Assembly: GCA_015999985.1 (NCBI GenBank)
Contig: JAECRA010000008.1
Location: 29,070-93,069 of the forward strand
From: Comamonadaceae bacterium
Lineage (GTDB): Bacteria > Pseudomonadota > Gammaproteobacteria > Burkholderiales > Burkholderiaceae_C
DNA length: 64,000 bases
Reading direction: 5' to 3'
Shown here piece by piece: positions 27,425-36,503 of this stretch. The position numbers were made by a program, and so were the translations under genes. How positions within the stretch are numbered: position 1 is the stretch's first letter; every line of letters starts with the position of its first letter. Under the pieces are notes generated by a model, which ran no database searches, was not told where the DNA came from, and worked only from the letters and a program-made list of their open reading frames with translations.

Positions 27425-27453
27425 ATTATAGATGCGACTTGGAATTTCGGCAA
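27425..27453 (-). promoter_or_regulatory. Sigma70 promoter for rplC-rpsQ
   Basis: On the - strand, TTGCCG (27448-27453), a 17-base spacer and a perfect TATAAT (27425-27430). The leader to rplC is about 120 bases and contains two small hairpins, AGGC/GCCT followed by ATTTTT and GGCTC/GAGCC, which could be an attenuator or an L4-type control site. The remaining upstream part of the rpsJ-rplC gap (27454-27611) holds two long dyads, GGGCTGATAGC...GCTATCAGCCC and CAAGGAAGC-TCA-GCTTCCTTG just after rpsJ, which may end the rpsJ transcript, although neither has a T-run. Confidence 0.75.
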
Positions 27454-27611
27454 GCCACAAGTGAATGAGGGCTGATAGCGTTGCTTCTCAGCAGCTATCA
27501 GCCCCCTCCTCCCTGTTTTTCCTTAACCGAGCGCCCTTTGTCAGAGCGCTTTCCAAGGGACAGGGAATTGCTTCTTCGATCTACAAGGAAGCTCAGCTTC
27601 CTTGACTGCGT

Positions 27612-27926
27612 TTACTGCAGTTTGATTTCGACGTCCACGCCAGCTGGCAGATCGAGCTTCATCAGTGCATCAACAGTTTTGTCTGTTGGGTCAACGATGT
27701 CCATCAGGCGCTGGTGCGTACGGATTTCGAACTGGTCGCGGCTGGTCTTGTTGACGTGCGGCGAACGCAGGATGTCGAAACGCTTCATGCGTGTGGGCAG
27801 TGGCACTGGGCCTTTGACCACAGCGCCGGTGCGCTTGGCGGTGTCAACGATTTCAGCAGCAGACTGGTCGATCAGCTTGTAATCGAACGCTTTCAGGCGA
27901 ATGCGGATTTTCTGTTTGTTAGCCAT
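27612..27926 (-). CDS. rpsJ: 30S ribosomal protein S10
   Basis: 104 residues: [25 protein letters not shown] and [22 protein letters not shown] are diagnostic. It is a 30S head protein and also the NusE partner of NusB in antitermination. It follows tuf by 12 bases and is separated from rplC by 315 bases, so here it belongs to the tuf transcript more than to the ribosomal operon. Confidence 0.97.
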   Translation of the reverse strand: MANKQKIRIRLKAFDYKLIDQSAAEIVDTAKRTGAVVKGPVPLPTRMKRFDILRSPHVNKTSRDQFEIRTHQRLMDIVDPTDKTVDALMKLDLPAGVDVEIKLQ

Positions 27927-27938
27927 GATTCGCCTGCC

Positions 27939-29129
27939 TTACGCAATGATTTTTGCAACCACGCCAGCGCCGACGGTACGGCCACCTTCACGGATAGCGA
28001 AACGCAGACCTTCTTCCATGGCGATGGGAGCGATCAGCTTGACGGTGATGCTCACGTTGTCGCCAGGCATGACCATCTCTTTGCCTTCTGGCAGCTCGAT
28101 GGAACCGGTCACGTCCGTGGTACGGAAGTAGAACTGAGGACGGTAGTTGTTGAAGAAAGGCGTGTGACGGCCACCTTCATCTTTGCTCAGAACATACACT
28201 TCGCCTGTGAAGTGTGTGTGTGGCTTGATGGAGCCTGGCTTGCACAGCACTTGGCCGCGCTCGACGTCTTCACGCTTGGTGCCGCGCAGCAAGATACCCA
28301 CGTTGTCGCCTGCTTGACCTTGGTCGAGCAGCTTGCGGAACATTTCAACGCCCGTGCAAGTGGTCTTCTGGGTGTTCTTGATACCGACGATTTCGATTTC
28401 TTCGCCGACTTTGACAATACCGCGCTCGATACGGCCAGTCACCACAGTGCCGCGGCCAGAGATGGAGAACACGTCTTCCACAGGCATCAGGAACGCACCG
28501 TCAATCGCACGCTCAGGCGTAGGAATGTAGTTGTCCAGCGCGTCAGCCAGCTTCATGATGGCCTCTTCACCCAGCTCGCCAGTGTCGCCTTCGAGGGCCA
28601 ACTTGGCAGAGCCTTTGATGATGGGAGTGTCATCGCCAGGGAATTCGTACTTGGACAGAAGCTCGCGAACTTCCATCTCAACCAGCTCGAGCAGCTCAGC
28701 ATCATCCACCATGTCTGCCTTGTTCAGGAAAACGATGATGTAAGGCACGCCCACCTGACGCGACAGCAAGATGTGCTCACGCGTTTGGGGCATAGGGCCG
28801 TCAGCGGCCGAGCACACCAAGATAGCGCCGTCCATTTGGGCAGCACCGGTAATCATGTTTTTAACGTAGTCAGCGTGACCTGGGCAGTCCACGTGAGCGT
28901 AGTGGCGGTTAGCCGTTTCGTACTCAACGTGCGCAGTGTTGATCGTAATGCCGCGCGCTTTTTCTTCTGGCGCTGCATCAATCTGGTCATACGCTTTGGC
29001 TTCGCCGCCAAATTTCTTCGACAGCACCGTCGCAATAGCAGCTGTCAGCGTTGTCTTACCATGGTCAACGTGACCAATCGTGCCCACGTTCACGTGCGGT
29101 TTCGTCCGCTCGAATTTCTCTTTTCCCAT
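27939..29129 (-). CDS. tuf: Elongation factor Tu
   Basis: 396 residues. G1 loop GHVDHGKT, G2 region [15 protein letters not shown]3 [12 protein letters not shown] and G4 NKADMVDD are all present. It delivers aminoacyl-tRNA to the ribosome. It follows the tRNA-Tyr/Gly/Thr cluster, as in the classic tRNA-tufB arrangement, and precedes rpsJ. Burkholderiales usually carry a second tuf copy elsewhere. Confidence 0.98.
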   Translation of the reverse strand: MGKEKFERTKPHVNVGTIGHVDHGKTTLTAAIATVLSKKFGGEAKAYDQIDAAPEEKARGITINTAHVEYETANRHYAHVDCPGHADYVKNMITGAAQMDGAILVCSAADGPMPQTREHILLSRQVGVPYIIVFLNKADMVDDAELLELVEMEVRELLSKYEFPGDDTPIIKGSAKLALEGDTGELGEEAIMKLADALDNYIPTPERAIDGAFLMPVEDVFSISGRGTVVTGRIERGIVKVGEEIEIVGIKNTQKTTCTGVEMFRKLLDQGQAGDNVGILLRGTKREDVERGQVLCKPGSIKPHTHFTGEVYVLSKDEGGRHTPFFNNYRPQFYFRTTDVTGSIELPEGKEMVMPGDNVSITVKLIAPIAMEEGLRFAIREGGRTVGAGVVAKIIA

Positions 29130-29198
29130 TTCTTCGACTCCGAAAAAATAAACCGAACATCAAAAACGATAGCCGGATGCACATGCTTCGGCAAATCT

Positions 29199-29273
<75 letters not shown>

Positions 29274-29302
29274 AATAATCGCTTCACCAACCTGAGACCA
29301 AC

Positions 29303-29376
29303 TGGAGCGGGAGACGGGAATCGAACCCGCGTCATTAGCTTGGAAGGCTAAGGTTCTACCATTGAACTACTCCCGC
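29303..29376 (-). tRNA. tRNA-Gly (anticodon TCC)
   Basis: 74 bases including CCA. Acceptor GCGGGAG pairs with CTCCCGC. The anticodon stem TTAGC/GCTAA holds the loop CTTCCAA, giving anticodon TCC. It is the middle member of the Tyr-Gly-Thr cluster. Confidence 0.96.
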
Positions 29377-29546
29377 AAAAGGCTCCACAAGGCAAACCTG
29401 GACCCGCACAACAACTGATACGGAATTCCCATACACCCTGCGCAAGATTCTTTTGCTCGGAAAAAGCTTCCCAAACACTCTTGCTGCCAACCTGCGAACA
29501 GGCTTTCAACTTCAGTCGGCCGGCAAGCCGGCTTTCTCAATTTCGC

Positions 29547-29632
29547 TGGTGGAGAGGGCTGGATTCGAACCAGCGTACTCGTAAGAGGGCAGATTTACAG
29601 TCTGCTGCCATTAACCACTCGGCCACCTCTCC
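29547..29632 (-). tRNA. tRNA-Tyr (anticodon GTA)
   Basis: 86 bases including CCA, with a long variable arm (class II). Acceptor GGAGAGG pairs with CCTCTCC; the anticodon loop CTGTAAA lies between GCAGA/TCTGC, giving anticodon GTA. It is the first gene after the promoter at 29648-29677. Confidence 0.96.
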
Positions 29633-29647
29633 GGCGAAGAACTCACG

Positions 29648-29677
29648 ATTATGCCACCACTTTTTGACAGTTGCCAA
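29648..29677 (-). promoter_or_regulatory. Promoter of the tRNA-tuf-rpsJ transcription unit
   Basis: On the - strand, TTGGCA (29672-29677), an 18-base spacer and CATAAT (29648-29653). The predicted start falls about 8-10 bases before the mature tRNA-Tyr 5' end, as expected for a tRNA operon. The promoter lies just downstream of the ung stop codon. Confidence 0.7.
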
Positions 29678-29681
29678 AAAT

Positions 29682-30533
29682 TTATTTCTCGCCCAGCCAA
29701 TCAATGGGGATCTGGCCGTTTTCGGCGAGAAATTGGTTGGCGCGTTTGAAGTGATCGCAACCCATGAATGGTACAGGAGGTCGTAAGGCCGAGAGCGGTG
29801 AAGGGTGGTTAGCCATCAACCACAGATGACCGCTCTGTTTGCTCAAAGACACGCCACTTCCACCCTCACGTTGCGGCAATCCAGGGAGATCTTCCGCTGC
29901 CGCTCTTATATCTTTTAGATTTTCAGGGGCCTTGGCTTGCGCATGCGCGCCCCACAGCATAAACACAAGTGGGCGCTCACTTTCAGCCAACTGATTGAAA
30001 ATAGCGGTGGTTAGAGTTTGCCAACCCAGCTTGGCGTGGCTGGCGGGCTGGCCATCTTCCACCGTGAGGCACGTGTTGAGCAAGAGAACACCCTGGCGTG
30101 CCCAATGCTCAAGCAGGCCCTCTGCTTGGGGCGCCCTGCCGTATTCAAGCGCCAATTCCTTGTGAATGTTGCGCAAGCTGGGAGGAAATTTGATGCCCGG
30201 GCCGACATCGAACGCCAGGCCATTGGCCTGCCCGGGCCCGTGATAGGGGTCCTGACCAAGAATGACCACCCGTACAGATTCGGGCGGGGTCAGTGTCAAC
30301 GCGCGCAGCGGTGTGGGAGGGTAGATACAGGCACCAGTCGCCACACGCGCCTTCAAGAACTCATCAAGACGCTGACCGGCTTCACTTTGCAGGAATTGAT
30401 TCAATACGGGCTGCCAGCCAGACGCCACTTGCTCCATGCCCACAGGCCAGTGGCGCAGGCATTCCGGGCCGGCTGGAATTTCACCGAAAAGTGAAGGCGT
30501 CTGTGCTGTGCGTTGTCGTTCTGAGCCCGGCAT
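29682..30533 (-). CDS. ung: Uracil-DNA glycosylase
   Basis: 283 residues. Active-site motif GQDPYHGPGQANGLAFDV contains the water-activating Asp, and the second motif is NHPSPLSALRPP with the catalytic His. The N-terminal 50 residues are longer than in E. coli Ung (229), and a short insertion (AAAEDLPGLPQREGGSGV) lies before the C-terminal part. It removes uracil from DNA. The start overlaps the trpC stop by ATGA, so it is the last gene of the trpGDC unit. Confidence 0.96.
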   Translation of the reverse strand: MPGSERQRTAQTPSLFGEIPAGPECLRHWPVGMEQVASGWQPVLNQFLQSEAGQRLDEFLKARVATGACIYPPTPLRALTLTPPESVRVVILGQDPYHGPGQANGLAFDVGPGIKFPPSLRNIHKELALEYGRAPQAEGLLEHWARQGVLLLNTCLTVEDGQPASHAKLGWQTLTTAIFNQLAESERPLVFMLWGAHAQAKAPENLKDIRAAAEDLPGLPQREGGSGVSLSKQSGHLWLMANHPSPLSALRPPVPFMGCDHFKRANQFLAENGQIPIDWLGEK

Positions 30534-31333
30534 CAGCGAAACAACTCGGCCAACGCTTCACCTGGCTCCGGTGCACGCATAAAGGTTTCACCCACCAGGA
30601 ATGCATGCACGCCAGCCGCACGAAGACGCTGAACGTCTGCTGCAGTAGCAATGCCGCTTTCGGTGACCAGGAGACGATCAGAGGGGACTTCCGCGAGCAA
30701 GCTCAAGGTGGTGTCAAGCGACACCTCAAAGGTTCGCAGGTTACGGTTGTTGATGCCTACCAGCGGCGTCTTGAGCTTCAACGCCCGCTGCAGTTCAGCC
30801 TGGTCATGAACTTCTACCAGGACCGCCATATCCAGGCTATGGGCGATGGCCTCTAGCTCAGCCATCTGCTCATCGCCAAGGCACGCAGCGATCAAAAGAA
30901 TGCAGTCTGCCCCCATGACGCGTGATTCATAGATCTGGTAGGGGTCGACCATGAAATCTTTGCGCAACACAGGAAGTGCACAACTGGCGCGCGCCTGCTT
31001 GAGAAAGTCGATGCTGCCCTGGAAGAACTGCCGGTCCGTCAGCACCGAAAGGCAGGCTGCACTGGTGTTGCCGTCGCCGAAGGCGTAGCTCTGAGCGATG
31101 TCAGCGGGGATGAAGTCCTCGCGAATCACGCCTTTGCTTGGGCTGGCTTTCTTGATCTCCGCAATGACGGCGGCTTGGCCCGTCGCTTGTTTGGCACGCA
31201 GGGCCCCAATGAAGTCACGCGTGAGCACGCGGCTTTCAGCGTCTTCGCGCATGACTGCCAGCGGTTTCACTTTCAGGCCTGCAGCGACTTCTTCGCGCTT
31301 GACGGCGACGATCTTGTTCAGGATGTCACTCAT
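30533..31333 (-). CDS. trpC: Indole-3-glycerol phosphate synthase
   Basis: 266 residues, monofunctional (no TrpF fusion). [19 protein letters not shown] near residues 55-73, [17 protein letters not shown] at about 122-138 and [14 protein letters not shown] at about 192-205 are TrpC signatures with the catalytic Lys and Glu residues. It converts CdRP to indole-3-glycerol phosphate in tryptophan synthesis. It follows trpD by 68 bases and overlaps ung. Confidence 0.97.
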   Translation of the reverse strand: MSDILNKIVAVKREEVAAGLKVKPLAVMREDAESRVLTRDFIGALRAKQATGQAAVIAEIKKASPSKGVIREDFIPADIAQSYAFGDGNTSAACLSVLTDRQFFQGSIDFLKQARASCALPVLRKDFMVDPYQIYESRVMGADCILLIAACLGDEQMAELEAIAHSLDMAVLVEVHDQAELQRALKLKTPLVGINNRNLRTFEVSLDTTLSLLAEVPSDRLLVTESGIATAADVQRLRAAGVHAFLVGETFMRAPEPGEALAELFR

Positions 31334-31401
31334 TTTTAAGTAGCTTTCCGCGCCGCTCAGCGATGGCGCTCTTGATGTTCAAAAAAGTAGGCGGGCTGAA
31401 A

Positions 31402-32430
31402 TCAGGCTGCCAGCTTGGCGCTGAAGGCTGCCAGGCTATCCAGCTTGGCGCGGGCAGCACCTGAGTCGATGGCTTCACGTGCACGCGACACGCCGTCTTT
31501 CATGCTGGGCACCACGCCCGCCGCATACAGCGCCACGCCGGAGTTCAACAGGACGATATCGCGGGCAGCACCGGGCTGACCGTCCAGTACGCCTTTGAGC
31601 ATGGCCATGGACTGCTCAGGTGTTTCCACCTTCAATGCCCGGTTGCTCACCATCTGCAGGCCAAAATCTTCGGGGTGGATTTCATATTCGCTGATTTCCC
31701 CGCCTTTTAGCTCGCCCACGACCGTGGCCGCGCCGAGGCTGACTTCGTCCATGCCGTCTCGGCCATACACGACCACAGCATGCTCGGCCCCCAGACGCTG
31801 CAAGGCACGCACCTGAATGCCGACCAGATCGGGGTGAAATACGCCCATCAGGATATTGGGTGCTCCAGCCGGATTGGTAAGTGGACCGAGAATGTTGAAG
31901 AAAGTCTTGACGCCCATCTCTTTGCGAACAGGTGCTACGTTCTTCATAGCAGGATGATGGTTGGGCGCGAACATGAAGCCCATGCCGATTTCTGCAATGC
32001 TCTGGGCAATCTGTTCCGGCTTGAGATTGATGTTGACCCCCAGTGCTTCCAGAACGTCGGCACTGCCTGATTTGCTGGAGACGCTACGTCCGCCATGCTT
32101 GGCACAGCGTGCGCCACCCGCGGCCGCCACGAACATGGAGCAGGTGCTGATGTTGAAGGTGTGTGAGCCATCACCCCCAGTGCCGACGATGTCAATCAGG
32201 TGCTTGGGATCTTGCACATGTACCTTCAAAGACAGCTCTCGCATCACCTGCGCGGCTGCAGTGATCTCACCAATCGTCTCTTTCTTGACGCGCAGGCCAG
32301 TGGTGATGGCTGCGACCATGAGAGGGGAGATTTCGCCCTTCATGATCAGCCGCATCAGATGCAGCATTTCGTCGTGGAATATTTCGCGGTGTTCGATGGT
32401 GCGCTGGAGCGCTTCCTGAGCGGTGATCAT
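31402..32430 (-). CDS. trpD: Anthranilate phosphoribosyltransferase
   Basis: 342 residues. The PRPP-binding [14 protein letters not shown] is at about 81-94, [21 protein letters not shown] follows, and the second metal motif is GRDGMDEVS. It joins anthranilate and PRPP. It lies 111 bases after trpG, in the standard trpGDC order. Confidence 0.97.
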   Translation of the reverse strand: MITAQEALQRTIEHREIFHDEMLHLMRLIMKGEISPLMVAAITTGLRVKKETIGEITAAAQVMRELSLKVHVQDPKHLIDIVGTGGDGSHTFNISTCSMFVAAAGGARCAKHGGRSVSSKSGSADVLEALGVNINLKPEQIAQSIAEIGMGFMFAPNHHPAMKNVAPVRKEMGVKTFFNILGPLTNPAGAPNILMGVFHPDLVGIQVRALQRLGAEHAVVVYGRDGMDEVSLGAATVVGELKGGEISEYEIHPEDFGLQMVSNRALKVETPEQSMAMLKGVLDGQPGAARDIVLLNSGVALYAAGVVPSMKDGVSRAREAIDSGAARAKLDSLAAFSAKLAA

Positions 32431-32541
32431 GCTTGTTCTCGATTCAACTTGGATGAAGAGTGCGCGCTGGCCCCGACTGCAACGAACCTGGGCGCTTTAA
32501 GAAGAAATGGGTGCGGTAGGGGCCGGCCGGAAGGAGCCCGG

Positions 32542-33114
32542 TCAGGTTGCCCGTACCAGAAAGTTCTTCAACATGGCATGGCCATGCTCTGTGAGGATGC
32601 TTTCGGGGTGGAATTGCACCCCTTCCACATCCAGCGACTGGTGCCGCACACCCATGATTTCACCGTCTTCCGTCCAAGCGGTGATTTCCAATTCTTTGGG
32701 AATCGTAGCGCGTTCGATGGAAAGCGAGTGGTAGCGGTTGACGGTGAATTGCTCAGGAAGCCCCGCGAAAACGCCCTTTTGCCGGGTGGTGATGACGCTG
32801 GTCTTGCCGTGCATCAACTCCTGGGCACGGATGATCTTGCCACCGAAAGCAGCGCCAATCGACTGGTGTCCGAGGCACACGCCCAGGATAGGCAGCTTGC
32901 CGGCGAAGTGTTGAATGGCTGCGACCGAGATGCCCGCCTCTGCTGGTGAGCACGGGCCGGGCGAGATGACCAGGCGGTCAGGCTTGCGTTCAGCGATGCC
33001 TTCAAGCGTGATTTCGTCGTTGCGAAAGACCTCGACATCGGCACCCAGTTCTCCAAAGTACTGGACGATGTTGTAGGTAAAGCTGTCGTAGTTGTCGACC
33101 ATGAGGAGCTTCAT
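32542..33114 (-). CDS. trpG: Anthranilate synthase component II (glutamine amidotransferase)
   Basis: 190 residues of class I amidotransferase: [18 protein letters not shown] start, [13 protein letters not shown], catalytic [10 protein letters not shown] with the nucleophilic Cys at about residue 79, and the [11 protein letters not shown]is/Glu pair. It supplies ammonia to TrpE. Its usual partner trpE is 16 kb away at 49237-50736. The ATG overlaps the stop of a 46-codon open frame (ATGA), suggesting coupling. Confidence 0.97.
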   Translation of the reverse strand: MKLLMVDNYDSFTYNIVQYFGELGADVEVFRNDEITLEGIAERKPDRLVISPGPCSPAEAGISVAAIQHFAGKLPILGVCLGHQSIGAAFGGKIIRAQELMHGKTSVITTRQKGVFAGLPEQFTVNRYHSLSIERATIPKELEITAWTEDGEIMGVRHQSLDVEGVQFHPESILTEHGHAMLKNFLVRAT

Positions 33115-33251
33115 AGATCCACCTCTGTGATTTCAAGAATTTTGAACGGGATCACGGCGTTGGCGTGATTCAACTGGCAAAAGACGCGCGTACGCCAACG
33201 CCCACTCGGAGAGGAAAGGCAAGCTACCAGATGTGATGGGATCAAGGGCAT
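33111..33251 (-). CDS. Possible 46-residue upstream ORF coupled to trpG
   Basis: ATG at 33251 with GGAGG 7 bases before it, ending in TGA that overlaps the trpG ATG. The product begins [14 protein letters not shown] and ends [17 protein letters not shown] recognise no family. It contains one Trp codon, so it is not a classical Trp leader. The strong ribosome site and ATGA overlap argue for translation. It may be a relic of whatever preceded trpG before the catabolic block arrived, or a coupling leader. Confidence 0.4.
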   Translation of the reverse strand: MPLIPSHLVACLSSPSGRWRTRVFCQLNHANAVIPFKILEITEVDL

Positions 33252-33259
33252 TGGACATC

Positions 33260-33368
33260 CTCCGTGAGGTTGGAGCCGCCGTGCCGGAAAGTCTCAGACC
33301 TTGCCCACCGGTACGGCGACAAGGTTGCGGTCTGCACCGCAGCGACATGCCGCTTCCTATTGGAAGCG
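33260..33368 (-). other. Candidate structured RNA leader upstream of trpG
   Basis: Four adjacent perfect dyads on the - strand transcript: CGCTTCC-TATT-GGAAGCG (33351-33368), TGCGGT-N4-ACCGCA (33326-33341), ACCTTGCC...GGC-GA-CAAGGT (33298-33325), and CTCC-N8-GGAG (33260-33275). The GGAG of the last one is part of the ribosome site of the small ORF before trpG. The region 33369-33464 towards the hydratase gene holds only a weak GCC-TCGT-GGC hairpin followed by a T-run (33411-33421 area). I found no match to a riboswitch class I know. Confidence 0.4.
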
Positions 33369-33464
33369 CCACCACTGAAGTGGGTTGATCGAAGAAATGG
33401 GGGTCATAAAAACAGCCACGAGGCATTCTACATGGCTAGGCCCCCCACAGTCTTCGCCTGCGCT

Positions 33465-34253
33465 TTAGCTGAACCGAGGCGGACGCTTTTCGATAAAGGC
33501 CGTGACGGCTTCGCGGTGATCCGCTGTTTTATGGGCGATGGCCTGGTAGCCCGCAGACATCTCCAGAAGCGACTCCAGAGACGCGTGCTCGCCCTCACGC
33601 AGCAGCCGCTTGGTCATGCGCATGACGGCACCCGGGTTGGATGCGATCTTGCCCGCCAGTGCGCGAGCGGCGGGCAGCAGCTCACTGGCAGGCACCACGC
33701 GACTGACCAAGCCGAAGCTCATGGCTTCCTGGGCATTGATGGCCTCGCCGGTGAATGCCATTTCGCTCGCCTTGGCCATGCCCACGGCTCTTGGAAGCAG
33801 CCATGCACCGCCATCGCCGGGGACGATGCCTACCCTCACGAAGCTTTCTGCGAAGCTGGCCTCTTCGCTCGCAATGCGTATGTCGCACATGCAAACCAAA
33901 TCCAGCCCTGCACCAATGGCCGGCCCGTTGACGGCGCAGATGGTGGGGACATCCAGGTTGTACAGGGCCCGCGGGATACGCTGGATGCCCTGCCGGTACT
34001 CTTCCCGGATCGCGTCGGGTGTCAAGGTTTCATCAAAGAAGCGTCGCATGTCCTTTACATTGCCGCCCGAACTGAAGACCGGTCCCTCGGCCGTGAGGAT
34101 GAGGGCTTTGACAGAAGGGTCGCGGCGCACCTCGTCGCAGACCTGAACAAACTCGTCGGCGGCAGTGTTACCCGTCAAAGCGTTGCGCGTCTCTGGCTGG
34201 CTCATGGTGAGCGTCAGAATGGCGCCGTCGCGTTGGATGTTCAAAAAGGCCAT
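33465..34253 (-). CDS. Enoyl-CoA hydratase/isomerase family protein
   Basis: 262 residues from the ATG at 34253, with GGAG 9 bases upstream. The crotonase fold is clear: TAEGPVFSSGGNVKDMRRF and NGPAIGAGLDLVCMCDIRIAS. The first catalytic Glu position holds Asp (GAGLD) and the second reads SFVRVG rather than PE-x-x-x-G, so classical hydration is doubtful; an isomerase or other crotonase reaction is possible. Tail: AFIEKRPPRFS. It is the last gene of the eleven-gene - strand operon. Confidence 0.85.
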   Translation of the reverse strand: MAFLNIQRDGAILTLTMSQPETRNALTGNTAADEFVQVCDEVRRDPSVKALILTAEGPVFSSGGNVKDMRRFFDETLTPDAIREEYRQGIQRIPRALYNLDVPTICAVNGPAIGAGLDLVCMCDIRIASEEASFAESFVRVGIVPGDGGAWLLPRAVGMAKASEMAFTGEAINAQEAMSFGLVSRVVPASELLPAARALAGKIASNPGAVMRMTKRLLREGEHASLESLLEMSAGYQAIAHKTADHREAVTAFIEKRPPRFS

Positions 34254-34283
34254 GTAATTTTTCTCCAATCAATCAGTGACATC

Positions 34284-35306
34284 TCAATCATTGACATCTG
34301 TGGTTGCACGCAGAAGATCAAGCGTACAAGCTTGGTGCCCATCTACAAGCGCCGTGCCCGCCACAGCATGCCAATAAGACTCAGAGCCTGCGGTCTGTCG
34401 CCACGCGTGCAAGCGCCGCGTCATCAGTTGCAGGTCGTATTCTTCTGTGAAACCGATGGCGCCATGGATGGCGTGGCCTGATTCCGCCACCAGCAGTGCG
34501 GCCTGGCTGCAACGCGCCTTGGCCACGGCCACGCGCAACCAGTCAGGGAACATACCATTGCCCGCACATCCCAGTTGCGCAGCCATACGGGCCGCAAAGA
34601 CATGTTCGCTCATGACGGCCAGTTGGTGCTGGATTGCCTGGAACTTGCCGATGGGCCGACCAAACTGGGTTCGCTCATTGGCAAAGTTCAATGTACGCTC
34701 AAAAGTATGCATGAGCGCTCCGGCGAGCTGTGCCGCTGTCAAGCAAGCTTGCATGGTTCGCAGATCAAGCCCATCCGGCAGGGCGATTTCCAGAGAAGGG
34801 GCGGCAGAGACCTGCGCAGCTATCCAACGCGAGCGGGTGTCCAGACAAAAGGCGGCGGGCTCAGAGGCCGCTTCGGCCATGTGCAGGAGTTGCCATCCGG
34901 CTTGATGCTGAACCAGCACGGCCTGGGCCACCTTCCCTAGTCGAACCACAGGGCAAGTCAGGGAACCGTCTTCCATTAGGCGGCCTTCTGCCAAAGCGAT
35001 GGGACCAGCAGGATGCGCCCTACCCACCCGGGACACCAGAGCGCGTGCCACCATGGTTTCTGCCAGCGGCACTGGCAAGGCGTGCGAGCCACACAGCGAC
35101 CACACGCCATACACCTGAGACAGGCTCAATCCGGCGCCTCCGTCCACCTCTTGCACCATGGCATCGGCAAAACCAGCGTTCTCCAGTTGGGCCCAGAGCG
35201 CTTCGGCCGGCTGGCCTGCTTCAATACTGCGCACGACCTTGGGGCTGCAGTGGCCTTTCAGCAGTTGGTCGACCGCATCGGCGAACAGATCTTCTTGCAT
35301 TTCCAT
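34284..35306 (-). CDS. Acyl-CoA dehydrogenase family protein (short, 340 aa)
   Basis: 340 residues, shorter than the usual 380 and with a degenerate middle domain. The C-terminal four-helix domain is recognisable: FANERTQFGRPIGKFQAIQHQLAVMSE, and HAIHGAIGFTEEYDLQLMTRRL carries the candidate catalytic Glu. Members of this shape usually pair with a longer acyl-CoA dehydrogenase as a heteromeric enzyme (as in the steroid-degrading FadE pairs). The adjacent full-length gene at 35325 is the natural partner; heteromer formation is inference. Confidence 0.88.
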   Translation of the reverse strand: MEMQEDLFADAVDQLLKGHCSPKVVRSIEAGQPAEALWAQLENAGFADAMVQEVDGGAGLSLSQVYGVWSLCGSHALPVPLAETMVARALVSRVGRAHPAGPIALAEGRLMEDGSLTCPVVRLGKVAQAVLVQHQAGWQLLHMAEAASEPAAFCLDTRSRWIAAQVSAAPSLEIALPDGLDLRTMQACLTAAQLAGALMHTFERTLNFANERTQFGRPIGKFQAIQHQLAVMSEHVFAARMAAQLGCAGNGMFPDWLRVAVAKARCSQAALLVAESGHAIHGAIGFTEEYDLQLMTRRLHAWRQTAGSESYWHAVAGTALVDGHQACTLDLLRATTDVND

Positions 35307-35324
35307 AACTCCTGACCACCACTT

Positions 35325-36482
35325 TCAGCGCAAGCCCAGGCCGCGAGCGATCATGCCGCGCAAGATGTCGCGCGTGCCGCCTCGAAGCGAAAACGAAGGC
35401 GCGACCTCGGTCGTGTAGTTCAAGGTCCGTAGTAGTTCCAGCGGCACATCTGTGATCTCACGTCCGGAGAGGTCGTCAGCAATGGCAGAAGGAATGAACT
35501 GCTCCAGGGTGGTGCCCAATTCCTTGACCAATGCGGCCTCGACGACAGGGCTCTCGCCACGCGTCAATTTTTCTTGTACGGAAACGGACATGGCGCGCAG
35601 CGGCGCTAGTTCCGTGAAGATGCGCCCTGCCAACCTTAAGGCGCTGTCGCTCCGGCCTTCTGAAGTACGCACCCAGGCCAGCCATTCGTCGAAAAGCACG
35701 ATGCTGGAGAAAATTCGCTCAGGTCCGCTGCGCTCAAAAGCAAGTTCCGACATCACTTGTTCCCAGCCCTGCCCTTCTTTGCCAATAAGTGATTCCGGGG
35801 TGAGTTGCACGTTCTCAAAGAAGACTTCGCAAAAATGGCTGTCTCCTGAAAGATCCACAATAGGGCGGACCGTGACACCGGGCAGCGACAGGTCGACGAT
35901 GACCTGAGACAAGCCTTTTTGCCGGTCCGCAGCCTCACCAGAGGTACGGACCAGCGCGATCATGTAGTGCGAGTGATGGGCGTTGGTCGTCCAGATTTTC
36001 TGGCCGTTCAAGACAAAGCCTTTGTCATTGGGCACGGCACGCGTCTTGACGCTGGCCAGGTCGGAGCCTGAATTGGGTTCGCTCATGCCTATGCAAAAAA
36101 ACGCCTCGCCGCGGCATATGCGGGGCAAGTAGAACTGTTTCTGATCTTCGGTACCGTATTTGAGGATGAGCGGCCCGCTCTGGCGATCGGCGATCCAATG
36201 CGAGCCTACCGGTGCACCGGTGGCCAGGAATTCCTCTACCAACACATAGCGAGCAAAGGCGCTGCGGCCTCCCCCCCCATAGGCTTTGGGCAAGGTGATT
36301 CCAATCCAACCCTTGGCGCCGATCTGGCGGCTCAAGTCACTGCTGTACCCGCCCCAAGAGCGCGCCCTGACGTGGGCGGGCAAATCACGGATGGCCTGGG
36401 AGAGAAAGCTACGTACTTCCGCACGCAGTGCTTCATCTTCGGCTGGAATCCGAGTGAGAGAAAGAGAGTCAAGCGCACTCAT
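35325..36482 (-). CDS. Acyl-CoA dehydrogenase family protein
   Basis: 385 residues with FAD-contacting FFCIGMSEPNSGSDLASVKTRA (about 130-151) and GFVLNGQKIWTTNAHHSHYMI (about 155-175). The C-terminal Glu region of classical enzymes is replaced by NYTTEVAPSFSLRGGTRDIL; the catalytic base may therefore come from the partner at 34284. It lies 18 bases before that gene on the same transcript. It oxidises an acyl-CoA to the 2-enoyl-CoA with transfer of electrons to ETF. Confidence 0.9.
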   Translation of the reverse strand: MSALDSLSLTRIPAEDEALRAEVRSFLSQAIRDLPAHVRARSWGGYSSDLSRQIGAKGWIGITLPKAYGGGGRSAFARYVLVEEFLATGAPVGSHWIADRQSGPLILKYGTEDQKQFYLPRICRGEAFFCIGMSEPNSGSDLASVKTRAVPNDKGFVLNGQKIWTTNAHHSHYMIALVRTSGEAADRQKGLSQVIVDLSLPGVTVRPIVDLSGDSHFCEVFFENVQLTPESLIGKEGQGWEQVMSELAFERSGPERIFSSIVLFDEWLAWVRTSEGRSDSALRLAGRIFTELAPLRAMSVSVQEKLTRGESPVVEAALVKELGTTLEQFIPSAIADDLSGREITDVPLELLRTLNYTTEVAPSFSLRGGTRDILRGMIARGLGLR

Positions 36483-36503
36483 CTGAATTTTTTCTTCTGA
36501 AAA

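Noticed and set aside
33260..33400. TPP, glycine, SAM, SAH or cobalamin riboswitch upstream of trpG
   Set aside because: A CTGAGA string occurs, but none of the other conserved boxes of these classes is present. It is kept only as an unnamed structured candidate.
33133..33426. 97-codon - strand frame between trpG and the hydratase gene
   Set aside because: No ribosome site at its start and a Pro/Arg/Cys-rich composition without family resemblance. The shorter frame 33111-33251 in another phase has the better ribosome site.
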